Source: an uncultured bacterium
GTDB lineage: Bacteria > Actinomycetota > Coriobacteriia > Coriobacteriales > Coriobacteriaceae
Reading direction: 5' to 3'
DNA: 64,000 bases
Assembly: GCA_905214905.1 (NCBI GenBank)
Contig: CAJMNK010000002.1
Location: 5,003 to 69,002 of the forward strand
The position numbers and the translations under genes are program-made. Position 1 is the first letter of the stretch; each line of letters opens with the position of its first letter. The notes beneath the pieces are model-generated. The model had not been told where the DNA came from. It did no database searches and saw nothing but the letters and a program-made list of their open reading frames with translations. Positions 42,061 through 50,957 of the stretch are shown here, piece after piece.

Positions 42061-42939
42061 ATGACGCAAAACAGCGCCCATACGGGCAAACTCTATGTGG
42101 TCGGCACGCCCATCGGCAACCTGGGTGACCTGTCCCCGCGCGTTGGCGAGGCCTTTGCCGCTGCCGATGTCATCTGCTGCGAAGACACGCGTGTGACGTC
42201 AAAGCTGCTGATGCACCTGGGCATTTCCAAGCCGCTTGTCCGTTGCGACGAGAATGTGATCGCTAGCCGCGCTGCCGGCCTGGTCGACCGTCTGCTGGCG
42301 GGGGAGACCCTCGCCTTTGCCTCGGACGCCGGCATGCCGAGCGTGTCCGATCCCGGCCAGGCGCTGGTCGAGGCGGCGCGTGAGGCCGATGTGCCCGTCG
42401 AAGTTATTCCCGGGCCTTCTGCTTGCGTCACGGCGCTCGTTTCGTCCGGTATTCCCTGCGAGCATTTTTTCTTCGAGGGCTTTTTGGGCCGAAAGCACGG
42501 CGACCGCGTGCGCCGTTTGCAGCGCCTTGCCGTGGTGCCCGGCGCACTCATCTTCTACGAGTCTCCACATCGCATCGTGGCGACGCTCGAGGCCGTGACG
42601 GAGGTCTTTCCCCAGCGTGAGGTTGCCGTCTGCCGCGAACTCACCAAGCTGCACGAGGAGGTCTTGCGCGGGCCCGCTGCCCAGCTTGCCGAGGAGCTGC
42701 GTGCTCGCGGCGAGGTAAAGGGCGAGATCGCGCTGGTCATCGCGCCGCCGAGCGAGGATGAGGAGGTCGGTATCGTGCCGGTCGGCGCTGCGGCAGCGGA
42801 TCCCGACGAGGCCCTGCGCGAGGATATCCGCGCCGCGCTCGAGGAGGGGGAGCCCGCGTCTGCGGTGGCCAAGCGCCTGTCTCAGAAGTATTCGCGCCGC
42901 AAGCGCGATGTCTATGCCATGGTGCTCGATATGCAATAG
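42061..42939 (+). CDS. rsmI: 16S rRNA (cytidine-1402-2'-O)-methyltransferase
   Basis: 292 residues; SAM-dependent tetrapyrrole-methylase fold. GKLYVVGTPIGNLGDLSPR opens the protein; CCEDTRVTSKLL (~40), ASDAGMPSVSDPG (~90), PGPSACVTALVSSG and FYESPHRI (~165) are RsmI motifs. Modifies C1402 in the decoding centre. An acidic insert (~235-260) precedes the C-terminal helix. Probably cotranscribed with the GH5-like gene. Confidence 0.94.
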   Translation: MTQNSAHTGKLYVVGTPIGNLGDLSPRVGEAFAAADVICCEDTRVTSKLLMHLGISKPLVRCDENVIASRAAGLVDRLLAGETLAFASDAGMPSVSDPGQALVEAAREADVPVEVIPGPSACVTALVSSGIPCEHFFFEGFLGRKHGDRVRRLQRLAVVPGALIFYESPHRIVATLEAVTEVFPQREVAVCRELTKLHEEVLRGPAAQLAEELRARGEVKGEIALVIAPPSEDEEVGIVPVGAAAADPDEALREDIRAALEEGEPASAVAKRLSQKYSRRKRDVYAMVLDMQ

Positions 42940-43008
42940 ATGGAGGATATCCAGCCCTTGCGCTAGAATCATCCTCTGTATGCAACGTTTTTCTGGAGGA
43001 CAAACCCC

Positions 43009-44610
43009 ATGGATCAAAGCAAGCCTTCGTTCTTTATCACGACGCCCATCTACTACGTCAACGCCGATCCGCACCTGGGCACGGCTTATTCCACCATCAT
43101 CGCCGACGTTCAGGCTCGCTATCGCCGTTCCGCCGGCTATAACGTCAAGTTCCTGACCGGCATGGACGAGCACGGCGAGAAGGTCGCCGAGGCCGCAGCC
43201 AAGCATGGCATGACGCCGCAGGAGTGGACCGATAGCCAGGCCCCGCACTTCAAGGAGCTTTGGAGCAAGCTCGAGATTTCCAACGACGACTTCATCCGCA
43301 CCACCGAGCCGCGCCAACATCATGCCGTGCAGTACCTGTGGGAGCGCATGAAGGAGTCCGGCTACCTGTATAAGGGCAGCTACGACGGCTGGTATTGCGT
43401 GCCTGACGAGACCTACTTCACCGATACGCAGGTCCAGAAGGGCGACGAGGAGTACGGCAGCGTCGGTCAGCACCTGTGCCCCGACTGCCACCGTCCGCTT
43501 GAGCGCGTGCAGGAGGAGTCCTACTTCTTTAAGCTTTCCGCCTTCCAGGACAAGTTGCTCAAGCTCTATGACGAGCACCCCGACTTTGTCGAGCCTGCGT
43601 TCCGCATGAACGAGGTTCGCAGCTTTGTCGAGGGCGGCCTTAACGACCTTTCCGTGAGCCGTACGAGCTTTGACTGGGGCATTCAGGTCCCGTTTGACGA
43701 GGGCCACGTGACCTACGTGTGGTTCGATGCGCTGCTCAACTATATGACGGCCGTCGGCTACGGTGTCGACACCGACGAGGCCCGTGCCGAGCTGGCCTAT
43801 CGCTGGCCCGCGCAGTTCCATATCGTGGGTAAGGACATCATCCGCTTCCACTGCGTCATTTGGCCCGCCATGCTCATGGCCATCGGCGAGGCCCTGCCCG
43901 AGCACGTCTTTGCCCACGGCTTCCTGACCGTGCGCAATGCCGAGACTGGCAAGGCCGAGAAGATGTCCAAGAGCCGCGGCAACGCCATCGCTCCGCGGGA
44001 CGTTATCGACATGCTGGGCGTTGAGGGCTATCGCTACTACTTTATGACCGACGTCGTCCCCGGCACCGACGGTGCCATCAGCTTTGACCGCATGGAGCAG
44101 GTCTACAACGCCGATCTGGCCAACAGCTGGGGCAACCTCATCTCGCGTTCGCTCAACATGAGCGGCAAGTATTTTGACGGTTGCGCGCCCGCCAAGCCCG
44201 CATCGTTCGATGCGTTCGACAACCCGCTGGCAAAGATTGCCGACGGTTTGGTCGAGCGCTACATGGCCAAGATGGACGTGCTCGATTACGGTGGAGCCAA
44301 GGACGAGGTCATGGAGCTCATCCACGCCGCCAACCACTACATCGAGGACTCCGAGCCTTGGGCACTTGCCAAGGACGAGGCCAAGGCTGACGAGCTGGCG
44401 TTTGTGATCTACAACCTGCTCGAGGCCATCCGCATTGCCGCTCACCTGCTGATGCCGCTCATGCCCCAGACTTCTGCCGAGGCTCTGCGCCGCCTGTCCT
44501 GCGAGGACGAGGCCGCGAGCGACGACCTCAAGGGCATTTGCGCTTGGGGCTTGCTTGCTGGTGGTCAGCCCGTCGAGAAGGGCGATCCGCTGTTCCCGCG
44601 TCTGGCGTAG
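43009..44610 (+). CDS. metG: Methionyl-tRNA synthetase
   Basis: 533 residues. Rossmann core with FITTPIYYVNADPHLGTAY (HIGH-like HLGT), zinc knuckle with CPDCHR (~160), VWFDALLNYM, and KMSKSRGN (~320); anticodon-binding helices follow. It lacks the C-terminal EMAP-like tRNA-binding domain found in longer homologues. TTCTGGAGGAC gives a strong ribosome site. A terminator follows. Confidence 0.95.
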   Translation: MDQSKPSFFITTPIYYVNADPHLGTAYSTIIADVQARYRRSAGYNVKFLTGMDEHGEKVAEAAAKHGMTPQEWTDSQAPHFKELWSKLEISNDDFIRTTEPRQHHAVQYLWERMKESGYLYKGSYDGWYCVPDETYFTDTQVQKGDEEYGSVGQHLCPDCHRPLERVQEESYFFKLSAFQDKLLKLYDEHPDFVEPAFRMNEVRSFVEGGLNDLSVSRTSFDWGIQVPFDEGHVTYVWFDALLNYMTAVGYGVDTDEARAELAYRWPAQFHIVGKDIIRFHCVIWPAMLMAIGEALPEHVFAHGFLTVRNAETGKAEKMSKSRGNAIAPRDVIDMLGVEGYRYYFMTDVVPGTDGAISFDRMEQVYNADLANSWGNLISRSLNMSGKYFDGCAPAKPASFDAFDNPLAKIADGLVERYMAKMDVLDYGGAKDEVMELIHAANHYIEDSEPWALAKDEAKADELAFVIYNLLEAIRIAAHLLMPLMPQTSAEALRRLSCEDEAASDDLKGICAWGLLAGGQPVEKGDPLFPRLA

Positions 44611-44654
44611 AGACCGCGCGAGCGCCATATCGGCAATTTGCTGTTTAGCTGTAA

Positions 44655-44684
44655 GGGCATGGCCGCCACGGTCCATGCCCTTTT
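44655..44684 (+). terminator. Terminator of metG
   Basis: GGGCATGG (44655-44662) pairs with CCATGCCC (44673-44680), followed by TTTT. Confidence 0.85.
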
Positions 44685-44720
44685 GTTTCAAGACGCCGCC
44701 ATCATGCTAAGGAGACAACC

Positions 44721-45581
44721 ATGACAACTTCGCCTTTGGCAAACCCCACGGCCACCAGGGAGCTGCTGGAGGAGTTTGGCCTTGCGACCAAGCATCGCCT
44801 GGGCCAGAACTTTCTAATCGACAATCATGTGATCGAGCGTATCTGCGAGCTTGCCGAGCTTGCAGGTGACGAGCGCGTACTCGAGGTGGGTCCGGGTTGT
44901 GGAACGTTGACACTTGCGTTGCTGCAGGAAGCGACGTGCGTTACGTCCATTGAGGCCGATCCCGAGCTTGAGCCGGTGCTCGATGCCCACGCCGCCGACT
45001 ATGCCAACTTCCGCTTTATCATGGGCGACGCGCTCAAGGTGGGCCCGGAGCAGATTGAGCAGGCCGCCGGCGGTGAGCCGACGGTGTTTGTCGCGAACCT
45101 GCCCTATAACGTGGCGGCGACGATCATCCTGCAGTTCTTCCAGACGATGCCGGCGCTCAAGCGCGCCGTCGTCATGGTGCAAAAGGAGGTTGCCGATCGC
45201 ATTGCCGCAGTGCCGGGCAACAAGACCTATGGCGGCTATACGGCAAAGCTTGGCCTGTATGCGCAGGTAACGGGTCGCTTTGAGGTGCCGCCGCGTTGCT
45301 TTATGCCGGCGCCACACGTGGACTCGGCCGTCGTGCGTATCGACCGTGTTGACGGTGTGGTGCCCGAAGGGCTCGATCGCGAATTTGTGGCCCGCGTGAT
45401 TGATGCTGCATTTGCCCAGCGTCGCAAGACCATCCGCAATTCCATGAGCGCCAACGGTTTTGCCAAGGACGTGCTCGATGCCGCCTTTGAGGCTTGCGGT
45501 ATCGCACCCACCACGCGCGCCGAGACGCTCGGCGTCGCCGACTTTGTGTGCCTGGCTCGGGAGCTTTCCCATGACGCTTAA
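44721..45581 (+). CDS. rsmA: 16S rRNA dimethyladenosine transferase
   Basis: 286 residues; methylates A1518/A1519 near the 3' end of 16S rRNA. KHRLGQNFLIDNHVI, motif I VLEVGPGCGTLT (~55), the catalytic motif VANLPYNVAATI (~125) and the C-terminal RRKTIRNSM (~235) are diagnostic. Its stop is overlapped by the start of the tatD gene, a common pairing. Confidence 0.95.
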   Translation: MTTSPLANPTATRELLEEFGLATKHRLGQNFLIDNHVIERICELAELAGDERVLEVGPGCGTLTLALLQEATCVTSIEADPELEPVLDAHAADYANFRFIMGDALKVGPEQIEQAAGGEPTVFVANLPYNVAATIILQFFQTMPALKRAVVMVQKEVADRIAAVPGNKTYGGYTAKLGLYAQVTGRFEVPPRCFMPAPHVDSAVVRIDRVDGVVPEGLDREFVARVIDAAFAQRRKTIRNSMSANGFAKDVLDAAFEACGIAPTTRAETLGVADFVCLARELSHDA

Positions 45582-46488
45582 TGCCGAACGCGTGACGTTT
45601 ACCAAGAAAAAGAAGACGGTTGCTTGTCCCGTGCCCTTGGCACCGCTTGCCGACACACATGCGCATCTGCTTTCGTTCTGGGGCAAGGATGTGCCCGAGA
45701 CACTCGTGCGTGCCAAGGCGGCAGGCATCGACCTGTTGGTGACGGTCTTCGACCCCATCGCCGACAAGCGCAGCGTGACGGACTATAGCGACTGGCTGAC
45801 GCGCGAAATTCTGCCGATGCAGGATATCCCGCAGATCAAGTATCTTGCCGGCGTGCATCCGTATGGCGCGCCGGACTATACCGACGACATTCACGCGCAG
45901 GTTGTTGCTGCGCTTGATGACCCTTTGTGTGCCGGTATTGGCGAAATCGGTCTGGACTACCACATGGATTACGACGACGACATCACGCCGGCGCCCCACA
46001 GCGTGCAGATTGATTGCATGGCGCGCCAGCTCGAGCTTGCCGTGTGTCGTAACGTGCCGGTGGAGCTGCATCTGCGTCACGAGGACATGGACCAGGAGCG
46101 TACCTCGCACGTGGACGCCTACAACGTGCTGCGCGAGGTGGGTGTGCCTCAGGCCGGTTGCGTGCTGCACTGCTTTGGCGAGGACCGCGCCACGATGGAG
46201 CGCTTTGTGGAGCTGGGCTGCTATATCGCCTATGGTGGTGCGGCCACCTTTAAGCGCAACGACGACGTGCGCGAGGCATTTGCGGCAACCCCACTCGATC
46301 GAATTTTGTTCGAGACGGATTGCCCGTATATGGCTCCGGAGCCCATCCGCGGTCTTGAATGCGAGCCCGCAATGATCTCCATTACGGCAAACGCGCTGGT
46401 TAACGACCGTGTCGATCGCACTGGTGAGGACGCCGAAACAATCGCGCATGCCGCTTGGGAAAATGCCTGCAAACTTTTTCAAAAATAG
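45571..46488 (+). CDS. tatD: TatD family hydrolase
   Basis: 305 residues from the ATG that overlaps rsmA by 11 bases. Metal-binding LADTHAHLLSFWG (HxH), GIGEIGLDYHMDYDDD (~135), ELHLRHED, VLHCFG (~205) and FETDCPYMAPEP (~275) define the TatD metal-dependent nuclease family. It has a ~25-residue N-terminal basic extension (TFTKKKKTV). Likely 3'-5' exonuclease or deacylase. It ends 43 bases before tRNA-Leu. Confidence 0.92.
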   Translation: MTLNAERVTFTKKKKTVACPVPLAPLADTHAHLLSFWGKDVPETLVRAKAAGIDLLVTVFDPIADKRSVTDYSDWLTREILPMQDIPQIKYLAGVHPYGAPDYTDDIHAQVVAALDDPLCAGIGEIGLDYHMDYDDDITPAPHSVQIDCMARQLELAVCRNVPVELHLRHEDMDQERTSHVDAYNVLREVGVPQAGCVLHCFGEDRATMERFVELGCYIAYGGAATFKRNDDVREAFAATPLDRILFETDCPYMAPEPIRGLECEPAMISITANALVNDRVDRTGEDAETIAHAAWENACKLFQK

Positions 46489-46491
46489 TTC

Positions 46492-46520
46492 TTGCGTTCG
46501 CGGTGGCGCTCCGTTATTCT
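46492..46520 (+). promoter_or_regulatory. Promoter of tRNA-Leu
   Basis: TTGCGT and TATTCT separated by 17 bases, 11 bases before the tRNA. Confidence 0.6.
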
Positions 46521-46531
46521 AATTCCTGCAC

Positions 46532-46618
46532 GCGGGCGTGGCGGAATTGGCAGACGCGTACGGTTCAGGTCCGTATGGGGGCAACCCCATGAAGGTTCAA
46601 GTCCTTTCGCCCGCACCA
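46532..46618 (+). tRNA. tRNA-Leu (CAG)
   Basis: 87 bases with long variable arm and encoded CCA. Acceptor GCGGGCG/CGCCCGC, anticodon loop TTCAGGT (CAG), T-arm GGTTCAAGTCC. Its last 18 bases plus the terminator are repeated at 50958, marking it as an integration site. Confidence 0.95.
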
Positions 46619-46654
46619 TTGATTGAAAGAGCTCCCAGCAATGGGAGCTTTTTT
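46601..46654 (+). repeat. Attachment-type direct repeat, left copy (tRNA-Leu 3' end plus terminator)
   Basis: 54 bases from the tRNA 3' end through the terminator T-run recur at 50958-51011 with one difference. This fits an att duplication left by site-specific integration into the tRNA gene. Confidence 0.75.
46629..46654 (+). terminator. Terminator of tRNA-Leu
   Basis: AGCTCCCA/TGGGAGCT around GCAA, then six T's. The last four T's also form part of the IS target duplication. Confidence 0.85.
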
Positions 46655-46658
46655 ATTA
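46651..46658. repeat. Target-site duplication, left copy
   Basis: TTTTATTA directly precedes the left inverted repeat and reappears directly after the right one (50819-50826). An 8-bp duplication is typical of IS1595 family insertion. Confidence 0.88.
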
Positions 46659-46683
46659 GGCTCTGTTAGACCAGAATTGACAT
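46659..46683 (+). repeat. Left terminal inverted repeat
   Basis: Begins GGCTCTGTTAGACCAGAATT; pairs with 50794-50818 with one mismatch (G versus T at position 16). Confidence 0.88.
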
Positions 46684-46780
46684 CATGCCCAGTCATCTTT
46701 ACTAATTGCAAAATATTCGCCCCTTTGCTGGATTAAAACCGGCAAAGGGGCGATACGCTCAGACTCGAACAAGTTAATCG

Positions 46781-49438
46781 TTAGGACTCTGTCGTCTCAT
46801 CCCACTCGTCATCCGCATGCAAGATGGCATCAAGTTCGTTTTCGATATCGGAAACGCCAATATAGGCCTTTGCGATATTCTCCCGTGCATTTCGCACCTT
46901 TAAGGCAATCTCCTTCTGCTTCTCTATGGGAGGGTAATAGACGAGCACCTTCCCAAAGTCAGAAGACTGCGTTCTCCTTCGATTGCTGTGGCCGGTGTTG
47001 ATGGCGCGGAATGCCTTTTGGAAGCGGCGGCTTCTCAAGAGTATCGACAGGAACTCCGGATCGATGACGTTTGGGTCTTTGACCCGCAAGATCGGATATT
47101 CTTGCGTTACGAGGGCATGATCGAATTCCTCGGTGACGAAGCATACGACACCCTTCCATAGGTCGATTCCAGAGTAGACGATGTCGGAGGTTCTTACTTC
47201 AAACCAGTCGCTGCTTGAGTCGTAGAAATACATCCCTCGCCATTCGGGAGGGTTGTTTCCGACACCCGGTTCCCTAAGCCTTGCAACACCAGTTTGGGAA
47301 AGAGTTAAGACCTTGTACTCCTTCATCGGCTCTTCCCCGAAGTCCACGTTCCTTCTCATCCGCTTCACAAGGTTCATCATGGGAGCAGATGACCAGCCCT
47401 GCGGCACGTAATCGCCCTTATGGGCCACGTAGACATGGTATTTCGGATCCACCCTATGACTCGAATGGCTTCTCCATACTGACGAAGCCCTCTCGACGAC
47501 GCATCTCGGATCGGAAACCGCCCCGTTTTCTTCCCAGACATTCCACTCTCCCAATATCGAGCCAGTCTGATCGTTTGAAAGATAACCGTTCTCGTCGGCG
47601 ACATAGAGGTCGTTTCGAGGATCAGGGCGACCAGATGGTGTGTATCCGATATGGGATGCCTCTCCAAAAAAGATGTTATAGTCCAGCCCGCTGTCCATGA
47701 GGGCGGCCGCAATATCTCCTTCACATGCTTCCAGTCGATTGTTCAATCTAGCCGATTCCAGGTCGGAAAACTTTTCAAAAATCAATATCGAAGTCTTGTT
47801 CGTAGCTCCTGACCTGCGAAAAGCGAAGTCTGGAAGGGAGATCACGGACAGTATCCTCCCCGATTTAAAGAGCCATTCACGAAGGGCCGGACAATTTGAT
47901 TGAGACCCGCTGTTGTTGAGAACACCATCGGGCAGGACCATACCGAGCCTGCCGCCCGGCTTGAGCCAGGAAACGCTTTTCTCCAGGATGATTTGCTCTG
48001 ACTGTATTGAGTGCTTTCCGCGGCCCAGGACGTAGTCATCCAGGCTTGCGCCGTCAAGCTGATCTTCATCTCCATCTGCGACCTTGGTTCCGAAGGGCGG
48101 ATTACCCACGATCAGGTCGAACTGACGATCCTTCTGGAGTTTCGGCTTGCTCAGGTTCGGGCTGAGGCAGCTCTTGTCGGCCTCGATATTCGTGTGTCCA
48201 TCGTGGTGCAGAAGCAAGCTGATTTTGCAGATTCTAGCCAGAGTCGGGTGAATTTCGATTCCGTAAACGTTCTGCGCGGCAAAATCTGATTTGATTCTCG
48301 CGAGGTTCCCCTGTCCGGCAAAGCCCGCATCGGTATCGTTCCATACCTGAAGGAGAGTTTCGAGCAAAAAGCCTCCCGAGCCACAAGTCGGATCTAGAAC
48401 GTAATCTTCGCTCGTGGGATTGAGCATCCCGACTGTGAACCTCGCTATCTGTCTCATGGTGAAATACTGTCCGAGGCTTCCGCGGAAGACCGATCCGAAG
48501 AAATCCTCGAAGGCCGTTCCGATGACGTCAGAATCTGTATCGATGAACGAAATCTCCTGAATGACGCGAACGACCTGAGCGACCTTGCTGTCTGGAAGAT
48601 CGATTTTTTCATCACGCGGGAAAATGGCCTGATCTTGCTCTTTGGCGTCGCTGAATAGCTTGTGGACCCTCGTGGCGATAGCCGAGTCGGGCTCGTTGAT
48701 GCCCGCTTGGAACGAGCGGGGGTGGCCGTTTCGCGTGTAGCGCTCGTCGCGGACTTTGGCGAACATCAGCTTGCTCCACTCATCGAAAGCCGATAGCGGA
48801 TCGCGTTTTCCTCCAGCCCAAATGATGGAGTGCGCGCGCCTGATGGCGATGCTGATATCAAAGGCGCTCGCCGGCTTAATATCCATTTCCGTGCCCGCGT
48901 GAAACGGATACACCATATCCTGAGAGTAGTTCCTCGGAAGAAGTTCTCTATCGCCCAGCTTATTTCTCCTGCGCTCCCTAGCGCCGAAGCCCTCGAGCTG
49001 CCAGACGCACGACTCGTCGCCGTAGTCCTTCATGGAGTATTTTGCACCCAGCGCGATACCGTTGGCGAAGGCCTGCGCTTCCCCTTCCGCCTTTTCAGCC
49101 GGAGTCGCACCCTCTTTTTTGTTCTCGACGACTAACCAGGGCTTCGTGCATCTGTCGTCTTCGTAGAGCACGATATCCGCGAAATCGTTGTGCGAGCCCT
49201 CCACCTCGGTATCGATCTTTCGCGAATCATAGCCTTTCGACAGGACCAGAAACGCAATGGTGTCGGCCCTGACTTTTTCTTCGGGATCGCCGATCTGATA
49301 GCTTTTCGTCCTGCGGAAGGAATACTTTATCTGAGTGCCGTCCAGCGAGAAGAGCCCGCGCATGATTGCAGTTTTCGATAGCTCCGACAATCCGAGCGAA
49401 GAGGCCAGTGTCAGCTGCGTTTCAAGTTGATTTGCCAA
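46781..49438 (-). CDS. Fused restriction-modification protein (nuclease, N6-adenine methylase, specificity domain)
   Basis: 885 residues from a TTG directly after the antitoxin stop. N-terminal ~165 residues: type I HsdR-N/PD-(D/E)XK-like domain (FADIVLYEDD…WLVVENKKEG). Middle: N6-adenine methylase with helical HsdM-like region, SAM motif DPTCGSGGFLLETL (~355) and catalytic VGNPPFGT (~445). C-terminal ~200 residues: HsdS-like target recognition (DPNVIDPEFLSILLRSRRF, YYPPIEKQKEIA). This is the layout of single-chain type IIG/type I-like enzymes that cut and methylate. It is cargo of the IS1595-like element and less GC-rich than the host genes. Confidence 0.85.
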   Translation of the reverse strand: MANQLETQLTLASSLGLSELSKTAIMRGLFSLDGTQIKYSFRRTKSYQIGDPEEKVRADTIAFLVLSKGYDSRKIDTEVEGSHNDFADIVLYEDDRCTKPWLVVENKKEGATPAEKAEGEAQAFANGIALGAKYSMKDYGDESCVWQLEGFGARERRRNKLGDRELLPRNYSQDMVYPFHAGTEMDIKPASAFDISIAIRRAHSIIWAGGKRDPLSAFDEWSKLMFAKVRDERYTRNGHPRSFQAGINEPDSAIATRVHKLFSDAKEQDQAIFPRDEKIDLPDSKVAQVVRVIQEISFIDTDSDVIGTAFEDFFGSVFRGSLGQYFTMRQIARFTVGMLNPTSEDYVLDPTCGSGGFLLETLLQVWNDTDAGFAGQGNLARIKSDFAAQNVYGIEIHPTLARICKISLLLHHDGHTNIEADKSCLSPNLSKPKLQKDRQFDLIVGNPPFGTKVADGDEDQLDGASLDDYVLGRGKHSIQSEQIILEKSVSWLKPGGRLGMVLPDGVLNNSGSQSNCPALREWLFKSGRILSVISLPDFAFRRSGATNKTSILIFEKFSDLESARLNNRLEACEGDIAAALMDSGLDYNIFFGEASHIGYTPSGRPDPRNDLYVADENGYLSNDQTGSILGEWNVWEENGAVSDPRCVVERASSVWRSHSSHRVDPKYHVYVAHKGDYVPQGWSSAPMMNLVKRMRRNVDFGEEPMKEYKVLTLSQTGVARLREPGVGNNPPEWRGMYFYDSSSDWFEVRTSDIVYSGIDLWKGVVCFVTEEFDHALVTQEYPILRVKDPNVIDPEFLSILLRSRRFQKAFRAINTGHSNRRRTQSSDFGKVLVYYPPIEKQKEIALKVRNARENIAKAYIGVSDIENELDAILHADDEWDETTES

Positions 49439-49636
49439 CTATCTCACCGTTTTTCCGTCAGATGCCGGTGTCTTGACCTTCATCTCGAACGGCATCCCGC
49501 CCTCGCGGACGAGCGCCTTGAGGAACGCATTGACGGCGGTGGACATGGACAGGCCGAGCTCGTCAAGGATGACTGTGGCCTCTTTTTTGACCTCCGGTTC
49601 GATACGAATCGTCGTGGCCGGTATGTTCGACGGCAT
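49439..49636 (-). CDS. RelB/DinJ-type antitoxin
   Basis: 65 residues. ATTIRIEPEVKKEATVILDE and LGLSMSTAVNAFLKALVREGG match RelB/DinJ ribbon-helix-helix antitoxins. No RelE-type toxin is adjacent; the restriction-modification gene follows immediately (TAGTTG junction). It may act as a transcriptional controller of that gene, as C-proteins do in other systems, or be a relic of a toxin-antitoxin pair. AAAGGTACAACC precedes the ATG. Confidence 0.85.
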   Translation of the reverse strand: MPSNIPATTIRIEPEVKKEATVILDELGLSMSTAVNAFLKALVREGGMPFEMKVKTPASDGKTVR

Positions 49637-49682
49637 GGTTGTACCTTTCCTCGTATATCACGGTGCAACCATTTTATCGTCT

Positions 49683-50738
49683 CTATGCGGCGGATGCGAC
49701 CCAGTAGTCCATATAGGGCGGCAATACGTTGAACATGTCGCGGATGCGGGTCGCGCAGGTGCCGTTGGCGAGCTGACGGGCGACCGTGGACTCCGCGGTG
49801 CGGGAGTCGGTCGCCATGAAGGTGCGGCACCAGCGGAACCAGTCGAGGTAGGCGGCGAGGTGCTTGGTGGACACGCCCTTGAAGCGTGCCATGAACGATT
49901 CGAGGAGCGAATGGACGGTATTGATGCGGTTGATGGTGCCCTCCGAGCGGTCCTTGGAGTCATAGGACTCATGCGAGGCGACCTTCAGGTCGTGCAACAC
50001 GTCGATGTATGCGGTCGCCTTGTCCGTGGCGACGACCGCGCCCGCGCCGATGCGGTCGCGAAGGGCCTCAGCCGCACGCTTGCGCGAGACCACGCCGCGC
50101 CCCGAGACCTCGAAGAAGGTGGCGTTCGTGTCGCTGATACCCGTCATGACGCAGATCTGCTCGCGGGAGAGGCCGCGCTTGTGGACCTGCTTGCCGCGGT
50201 GGCGAGCCTTTCTCGGCAGAGTGAAGGAGCCCTTTGAATGGTTGCCCTTGAAGGACTCGGGGAAGTATGTTTCGTCGAGTTCGCAGGCCTGCCCCTGCCC
50301 CACATGGAACGTGGGCGAATATTCCTTCAGGCACTCGATGAGCCTGTGGCGCATGGTGTAGGCGGTCTTGAGGCAGACACCGCAGCGGCCGGCGCACTCG
50401 CGGAGAGGGAGCATGAGGACGAAGCACTCGGCATAGGCCATCCAGGTCTCGCGGGGCAGCTTGCTCGTGCCGAGGATCCGGTCGGTGGAGCCTGAAAACG
50501 TCCTGCCGCAGTCGCGGCAGAGGTAGCGCTGCTCACCGTTCCTGGACTTGCCCTTTTTAACGATAGCGACCGAACCGCAACGTGGGCAACGCTGGATTTC
50601 GTAGCTAGTTCCCGCTGCATCGTCGAACATGGCGGCACGGATGACGTCGCGTACCGACTCGATTGCGCGGCGGCGCTCGGACTTGCTGAGCTTCGCCATG
50701 TTCTTCTTGAGGGTGATGACCAGATCCTCGGCGTTCAT
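49683..50738 (-). CDS. IS1595 family (ISXO2-like) transposase
   Basis: 351 residues from the ATG preceded by GGAACAGG; in-frame codons upstream extend to 50789. N-terminal zinc ribbon CPRCGSVAIVKKGKSRNGEQ… with a second pair CRDCG, helix-turn-helix, then the ISXO2 catalytic domain: LDETYFPES, VATDKATAYIDV and the C-terminal RFKGVSTKHLAAYLDWFRW. Length and order match IS1595 members. TATAAT near 50770 on the minus strand, inside the right end, is a likely promoter. Confidence 0.9.
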   Translation of the reverse strand: MNAEDLVITLKKNMAKLSKSERRRAIESVRDVIRAAMFDDAAGTSYEIQRCPRCGSVAIVKKGKSRNGEQRYLCRDCGRTFSGSTDRILGTSKLPRETWMAYAECFVLMLPLRECAGRCGVCLKTAYTMRHRLIECLKEYSPTFHVGQGQACELDETYFPESFKGNHSKGSFTLPRKARHRGKQVHKRGLSREQICVMTGISDTNATFFEVSGRGVVSRKRAAEALRDRIGAGAVVATDKATAYIDVLHDLKVASHESYDSKDRSEGTINRINTVHSLLESFMARFKGVSTKHLAAYLDWFRWCRTFMATDSRTAESTVARQLANGTCATRIRDMFNVLPPYMDYWVASAA

Positions 50739-50793
50739 ACCTGTTCCAATGCCGTGGTTAACAATTATATTATACCACGGTGACATCACCTAT

Positions 50794-50818
50794 ATGTCAA
50801 TTATGGTCTAACAGAGCC
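50794..50818 (-). repeat. Right terminal inverted repeat
   Basis: Inverse of the left end (46659-46683) with one mismatch; ends …AACAGAGCC. Confidence 0.88.
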
Positions 50819-50826
50819 TTTTATTA
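50819..50826. repeat. Target-site duplication, right copy
   Basis: TTTTATTA, identical to 46651-46658. Confidence 0.88.
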
Positions 50827-50957
50827 TGGGCCCATCGCAGGGACTTGAACCTGCGAAGGAGCGAGCGTCAAGAAAACGCGGAGCGTTTTTAGCGAGCTGG
50901 CGAGTCCGCCGGCAGGCGGGCGAAGCCGGTGCGGATCCGCGAAGCGGATACGCGGAC
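50827..50957. other. Relic between tRNA-Leu attachment repeats, with tRNA-3'-like sequence
   Basis: 131 bases that would directly follow the left att repeat if the IS were removed. On the minus strand the segment 50828-50855 reads like a tRNA T-arm plus acceptor end (GCAGGTTCAAGTCCCTGC, then GATGGGCCC). The rest is a series of GC-rich palindromes (for example GCGGATCCGC, CGAAGCGGATACGCGGAC). Probably a remnant of an earlier tRNA-targeting element. No open frame. Confidence 0.45.

Larger units (their letters stand above)
46659..50818. mobile_element. IS1595-like transposable element carrying restriction-modification cargo
   Basis: 4160 bases bounded by 25-bp terminal inverted repeats with one mismatch (GGCTCTGTTAGACCA… at 46659-46683; inverse at 50794-50818) and flanked by the 8-bp direct repeat TTTTATTA. 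It contains an ISXO2/IS1595-type transposase (49683-50738), a RelB-like antitoxin and a large fused restriction-modification gene, all on the minus strand. Cargo-bearing members are known in the IS1595 family. Intact ends and duplication indicate a recent, simple insertion. Confidence 0.9.

Noticed and set aside
42199..44691. 830-residue minus-strand frame
   Set aside because: Antisense of rsmI and metG.
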